From assembly GCA_013215525.1 (NCBI GenBank), contig JABSQY010000075.1, positions 1 to 8,433 of the forward strand: DNA of 8,433 nucleotides, written 5' to 3'. Of this stretch, positions 5,471-8,433 are shown piece after piece. Below the pieces are notes generated by a model. That model made no database searches. It saw only the letters and a list, made by a program, of their open reading frames with translations, and was not told the origin of the DNA. Origin of the DNA: Nanoarchaeales archaeon. GTDB lineage: Archaea > Nanobdellota > Nanobdellia > Woesearchaeales > UBA583. The translations under genes and the position numbers were made by a program. Every line of letters starts with the position of its first letter. Positions within the stretch are counted from its first letter, which is position 1.

Positions 5471-6323
5471 ATTTATGATTTCTCTCAAGTTTTCGAACAA
5501 TCCAAAACCCAAACACAAATAAGATAACTAAATTAAAAACTAAACCAACACTAAACACATCAACTTGCTCAGCAATGTTTCTAATTGGAATAAATAAAGT
5601 TCCAAAAACTAAACCTAATAAAAAATATAAAGTTTTACATTTATCTTTTGAAAATAAAAACTTTACAACATGGCTCACAACAACAACACCAACTCCTGCA
5701 CCAAACACAAACGGAATCAAATTAACTAAATCTAAATTTTTAACAAGTTCTACAACATACTCATACATTCCTAACATAACTAAAATAAAACTTCCTGAAA
5801 TTCCAGGTAAAAATAAAGCAAAAATTGCTAAAAATCCTGATAACACAAGTAATAACTTTGAAGGATTAATAACTTCATTTGGAGAAAAGAATAATAAAAG
5901 TAAACCACAAATAAATCCGATTAATCCAAATAATTTATTTAAATTATTTCTCTCTTTAATATGTTTAGAAATAAATAATCCTGACGCTAAAATTAATCCT
6001 GTAAAAAAAGCAAAAACATAACTATAAAAATTTTCAATCAAATATGAAACTATTTTTGAACCCAACACAATTGCAAACAAAATTCCACTAAATAATATAA
6101 TTAAAAACATAATATCTAATTCTTTAAACAATTTTTTTCTTTCTTTTTTTTCTTTACTAAAAACTAAATTAAAATAATTTTTCACATTTATATTCACAAC
6201 TGCATTAATTAATCTTTCATAAATCCCTGTAATAAATGCAATTGTTCCACCAGAAATTCCTGGGATCAAATCACAAACTCCCATTAACATTCCTTTTAAA
6301 AAAAGATTAACTTTGGATGCCAT
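5469..6323 (-). CDS. popT: DUF368/PopT family polyprenyl-phosphate transporter
   Basis: This 284-residue membrane protein has about eight hydrophobic segments. Two re-entrant-type motifs mark the DUF368 family: DLIPGISGGTIAF at 18-30 and LPGISGSFILVMLGMYE at 172-188, an internal repeat typical of inverted-repeat transporters. The loop at about 56-70 is basic (KEKKERKKLFK). Bacterial DUF368 proteins, named PopT, recycle undecaprenyl phosphate by flipping it back across the membrane. An archaeal member would more likely handle dolichyl-type phosphate for surface glycan synthesis; that is inference. The ATG at 6323 is one base past the end of the riboflavin kinase gene, so the two must be co-transcribed. 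It is the last gene of the minus-strand operon. Confidence 0.88.
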   Translation of the reverse strand: MASKVNLFLKGMLMGVCDLIPGISGGTIAFITGIYERLINAVVNINVKNYFNLVFSKEKKERKKLFKELDIMFLIILFSGILFAIVLGSKIVSYLIENFYSYVFAFFTGLILASGLFISKHIKERNNLNKLFGLIGFICGLLLLFFSPNEVINPSKLLLVLSGFLAIFALFLPGISGSFILVMLGMYEYVVELVKNLDLVNLIPFVFGAGVGVVVVSHVVKFLFSKDKCKTLYFLLGLVFGTLFIPIRNIAEQVDVFSVGLVFNLVILFVFGFWIVRKLERNHK

Positions 6324-6324
6324 T

Positions 6325-6714
6325 TTATTTCATACCAAATTTAGATTTAACAATTATGATATCTTTTTTAATTTGTAATTTTAATTCATTTATATCTTTA
6401 AACTTAATCTCTTCTCGAACTTGAAAAATTAACTCGCATTCAATTTTTTCATCATAAATATCTGAATCAAAATTAAATATATTTACTTCATAAGATACTT
6501 CATCTGAATCATCAATTGTAGGACGAATTCCAACATTTATAACTCCATAAAACTCTTCACCTAATACTTTAACAATAACACCATACACTCCAAACTTAAT
6601 TTTATCTTTTCCTTTATAATTAATGTTTGCAGTTGGAAAATCTAAAGTTCTACCAATTTGTTCTCCTTTCTTAACTTGTCCAGAAATTTTAGTTGTACCA
6701 TCCAGAATATTCAT
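6325..6714 (-). CDS. Riboflavin kinase, bacterial/eukaryotic (RibF C-terminal) type
   Basis: This 129-residue protein is a stand-alone flavokinase domain that phosphorylates riboflavin to FMN with ATP. Family landmarks are all present: SGQVKKGEQIGRTLDFPTANI at 11-31, GVYGVIV at 42-48, GVINVGIRPT at 57-66, and the E76 of YEVNIFNF, matching the catalytic Glu of the family, then DSDIYDEKI and the VREEIKF block at 99-105. One departure stands out: the usual LGFPTAN reads LDFPTAN, with Asp25 in place of Gly. The FAD synthetase half found in bacterial RibF is absent. Most archaea use an unrelated CTP-dependent enzyme (RibK), so this points to gene transfer or a lineage-specific replacement. It sits 18 nt after the winged-helix gene. 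A GGAG about 11 nt before the ATG may serve as a weak Shine-Dalgarno. Confidence 0.9.
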   Translation of the reverse strand: MNILDGTTKISGQVKKGEQIGRTLDFPTANINYKGKDKIKFGVYGVIVKVLGEEFYGVINVGIRPTIDDSDEVSYEVNIFNFDSDIYDEKIECELIFQVREEIKFKDINELKLQIKKDIIIVKSKFGMK

Positions 6715-6732
6715 TTTAAAAAAATCTCCATT

Positions 6733-7701
6733 TTAAATATTTACAATCTCCAAATTATCTAAACTTTCTGCAAGCTTATAATGTTTCTTTGCAGCATTTT
6801 CAATAAAAATAATTTTTGGTTTATTACCACTCATATAAAATTTCAAAATATCTGAATCAGTTGGTTTTTTAGAAAAATAAACTGCATCCATTTTAATAAC
6901 TAAATTATTAACTTTTAAACTTAAATTATACTTAACAAATTTTTCAGCAGTTTTTTTTCCTTCAACTTTCAAATAATTTTTTTTCAAATAATTTCTAATA
7001 AATATTTCTATTTTATCTTCTTGTTCAGGTTCATCTTCTTGAATCTCAAATGGATTTGTAATCTTTGCTCTTTTTTCTTCAACTGTTTCCTTTTTACTTT
7101 CATTCCTATCAATATGTTTTTGAGTAGGTCTAAAAGTTTCAATTACAGGTTCAACAGTTTGAACTTTCCTCTCGACTTTTTTAATTTCTTTAACTTCTTT
7201 TTTTACAACAGTTTTTGTTTTAGGTTTTTCTTTTTTCTCTTCAGAATTAGAACTTCCATTTAATGCATCAAGAATTTGAATTCTAGTTTCACCTAAATCT
7301 CGCATATACCAAATCCAAAATTTATACTTTTTATCATTGTGAATTATTTCAAGAGGAACTGAAAAATCTTTTAATCTTTCCGCTGCAAGCTTTTCAGGAA
7401 TTGGAAGTGCACCATCATTTACAATTTGTTGGTTTTTTAACTTTAAAAATACTGATTGCTCATGAGACTTTAAATGTTTATCTCCAATAGTTGACAAACA
7501 TTCAGGTTGGTTAATATCAAAATAATAAGGACTAGCGCCAAGCTTTAAATTAGTAATTCCTACAAGCTTGGATTTAGATAATTCTGATAATGCAGCAGAT
7601 GCAATCATAGTTGAAGTATCAAACGTTTCAGAAACTTCAGTTGGAGTTACAAATTTTTTTTCAACTACAAAACGTAACAAATTATCTTTAGTTAAAATCA
7701 T
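6733..7701 (-). CDS. Winged-helix protein with disordered linker and C-terminal alpha/beta domain
   Basis: This 322-residue soluble protein has three parts. Residues 1-60 fit a winged helix: TPTEVSETFDTSTMIASAALSELSKSKLV as the helix-turn-helix and ITNLKLGASPYYF as the wing. Residues about 75-147 are a conserved-looking helical/aromatic domain (RLKDFSVPLEII, KFWIWYMRD). A very polar Lys/Glu linker (about 150-228) is probably disordered. The C-terminal part (229-322) alternates helix and strand, with IEIFIRNYLKKN, LVIKMDAVYFSKKPTDSDILKFY and KPKIIFIENA. It recalls restriction-endonuclease-like domains, though I cannot assign a complete PD-(D/E)xK site. The layout resembles a protein I associate with DPANN genomes, without a known role. 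It is the first gene of the operon with riboflavin kinase and PopT, with a TATA box 26.5 nt before its ATG. Confidence 0.75.
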   Translation of the reverse strand: MILTKDNLLRFVVEKKFVTPTEVSETFDTSTMIASAALSELSKSKLVGITNLKLGASPYYFDINQPECLSTIGDKHLKSHEQSVFLKLKNQQIVNDGALPIPEKLAAERLKDFSVPLEIIHNDKKYKFWIWYMRDLGETRIQILDALNGSSNSEEKKEKPKTKTVVKKEVKEIKKVERKVQTVEPVIETFRPTQKHIDRNESKKETVEEKRAKITNPFEIQEDEPEQEDKIEIFIRNYLKKNYLKVEGKKTAEKFVKYNLSLKVNNLVIKMDAVYFSKKPTDSDILKFYMSGNKPKIIFIENAAKKHYKLAESLDNLEIVNI

Positions 7702-7723
7702 AAATATTATAATGGAAATAGTC

Positions 7724-7739
7724 TATATAAATATTCCTT
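7724..7739 (-). promoter_or_regulatory. BRE and TATA box of the minus-strand operon
   Basis: On the minus strand AAGGAATA is followed by TTTATATA (7731-7724), a near-ideal archaeal TATA box centred 26.5 nt from the ATG at 7701. A leaderless transcript covering the winged-helix, riboflavin kinase and PopT genes is predicted. Confidence 0.7.
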
Positions 7740-7760
7740 GTAATTGTTTGTATATAAAAT

Positions 7761-7790
7761 AAGTTATTTAAAATTATTTAAAATTATTTT
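7761..7790. repeat. Three tandem copies of a 10-base unit
   Basis: Units at 7761-7770, 7771-7780 and 7781-7790 differ from AAATTATTTA by at most one base. The array spans the last codons and stop (7774-7776) of the Lrp-like gene, so slippage could add or remove C-terminal residues. It may only reflect low complexity. Confidence 0.45.
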
Positions 7791-8064
7791 TCAGTTCTTC
7801 ATACAATCCACTTGTAAATTGTCGCCACATAATAACTTTATTCGTAATTAATAATTGTGTATCAATAATATTATCTCCAATTTTTTTCTCTAAATTATAA
7901 ATTGTATTATCTAATTCTTCAGGGGTTTTAGCGTATAGATAAATCACCAAATCAAATTCTCCAAAAAACTTAGCAGAATAAAAGATATTATTTAAATCAA
8001 CAAATGACTCTTTAATATCTTTATCAGTGGTATTAGGTTTTAATTTAATCATTAAAGTATACAT
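7774..8064 (-). CDS. Intact C-terminal RAM (ligand-binding) fragment of the Lrp-like gene
   Basis: After the TGA at 8160, the only start codon that could launch the remaining open frame is the ATG at 8064. It would give a 96-residue protein consisting of little more than the Lrp/AsnC ligand-binding RAM domain: MYTLMIKLKPN as the first strand, FYSAKFFGEFDLVIYLYAKTPEELD in the middle, and DTQLLITNKVIMWRQF at the end. Stand-alone RAM proteins exist in archaea and can pair with full-length Lrp proteins. The start at the very first strand, with the preceding GY left outside, suggests this is a remnant and not a designed product. Confidence 0.5.
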   Translation of the reverse strand: MYTLMIKLKPNTTDKDIKESFVDLNNIFYSAKFFGEFDLVIYLYAKTPEELDNTIYNLEKKIGDNIIDTQLLITNKVIMWRQFTSGLYEELKNNFK

Positions 8065-8433
8065 AATATATCCTAATTTATTTGAATCAACTCCTGCGCA
8101 AAATGATGAGATTACTTTATTCTCAATTAATTTAACAATACTAATTATTACAGTTTTTCAATCAATTGAAATATTTTGTGCTATTTTATTTAATCCAATA
8201 ATTGGATTAATAGACAATTGATTTAAAATTTCAATTTCATTTTTTGAGACATCATACTTTTTTACTTTCTTTTGTTTTAAGAGACTTGATTTATCTAATA
8301 ATGAAGTAAATGAATAATCATTTTTTTTTTATGATTTTTAAATTAAAATTTAAATCAGGATTTAATTGAGAAAATTCAATATCATAAAGATGAGTCAAAA
8401 CTGTATACTTTTTAACTTTATTTTCACAAAGTT
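7774..8433 (-). pseudogene. Lrp/AsnC-type regulator with two interruptions (5' end outside window)
   Basis: Read on the minus strand from the right edge, the frame gives KVKKYTVLTHLYDIEF, resembling the end of a first ligand (RAM) domain, and then hits an A10 run (8330-8321) and a TGA at 8320-8318. Removing one A joins it to the next frame, which encodes a second Lrp helix-turn-helix: KNEIEILNQL, then NKIAQNISID, an in-frame TGA (8160-8158), and KTVIISIVKLIENKVI. This matches the Lrp pattern IA..L.IS..TV...I..LE..GVI with the TGA at a variable position. The second RAM domain follows intact (LGYIMYTLMIKLKP to the end). So the gene is a two-module Lrp-type regulator, a form I associate with DPANN archaea. 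Two lesions may mean decay, assembly error in a homopolymer, or recoding/slippage. Confidence 0.75.

Noticed and set aside
5575..6021. 148-codon plus-strand frame opposite the PopT gene
   Set aside because: Thr/Asn/Lys/Pro-rich translation typical of the antisense of a hydrophobic protein; no promoter.
7021..7263. Phe-rich plus-strand frame opposite the winged-helix gene linker
   Set aside because: It is the complement of the Lys/Glu-rich linker codons and has no support of its own.
7568..7762. Plus-strand frame opposite the start of the winged-helix gene
   Set aside because: It covers the operon promoter and the winged-helix coding sequence; composition not protein-like.
8158..8160. General reassignment of TGA to Trp in this organism
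   Set aside because: All Trp in the other genes is TGG, and long conserved genes such as pyrG contain no in-frame TGA; the Lrp-like gene also carries a frameshift.
8027..8221. 64-codon plus-strand frame at the right edge
   Set aside because: It is opposite the Lrp helix-turn-helix, whose family pattern on the minus strand is clear on both sides of the TGA.
1..8433. CRISPR array, tRNA, rRNA, insertion sequence or integration site
   Set aside because: No regularly spaced repeats, no cloverleaf-like stretch, no transposase or integrase motifs and no flanking direct repeats were found by eye.

Overview
The window looks like a very AT-rich archaeal genome, most likely from a small-genome DPANN-type lineage (Woesearchaeota, Pacearchaeota or similar). 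This placement is inference. It rests on four things: TATA boxes about 26 nt upstream of first start codons with no leader and no Shine-Dalgarno, an Lrp/AsnC regulator, short intergenic gaps, and several proteins whose layout recalls DPANN proteins. Every gene whose stop lies in the window ends in TAA. No rRNA, tRNA, CRISPR array, transposase or integrase was seen.

Layout. Positions 1-1535 (+) hold cell-surface genes: the C-terminal part of a secreted protein, then a signal-peptide protein with a Gly/Ser-rich stalk, one membrane span and a charged cytoplasmic tail. Next is yaaA (1568-2365, +), facing a small helical protein of unknown function (2372-2773, -). A 190-base divergent spacer (2774-2963) carries promoters for both sides plus an unassigned TATA box. 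Then comes a two-gene unit: a small Rossmann/CARF-like protein (2964-3359) and CTP synthase pyrG (3375-5006). A 95-residue Lys-rich protein with its own promoter follows (5106-5393). Convergent to it is a minus-strand operon (7701 down to 5469): a winged-helix protein, a bacterial-type riboflavin kinase, and a DUF368/PopT-type polyprenyl-phosphate transporter. At the right edge is the end of a minus-strand Lrp/AsnC gene interrupted by a frameshift at an A10 run and an in-frame TGA.

Themes. Five first-gene promoters have the centre of the TATA box 26.5 nt from the start codon, so transcription should begin at or next to the ATG. Five AT-rich hairpins followed by or containing T-runs lie at gene ends; four of them include the stop codon. 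They are absent at the tightly spaced junctions inside the two proposed operons. No complete new system is evident. The best leads are the CARF-like partner of CTP synthase, the winged-helix/riboflavin kinase/lipid-carrier operon, and the doubly interrupted Lrp gene.
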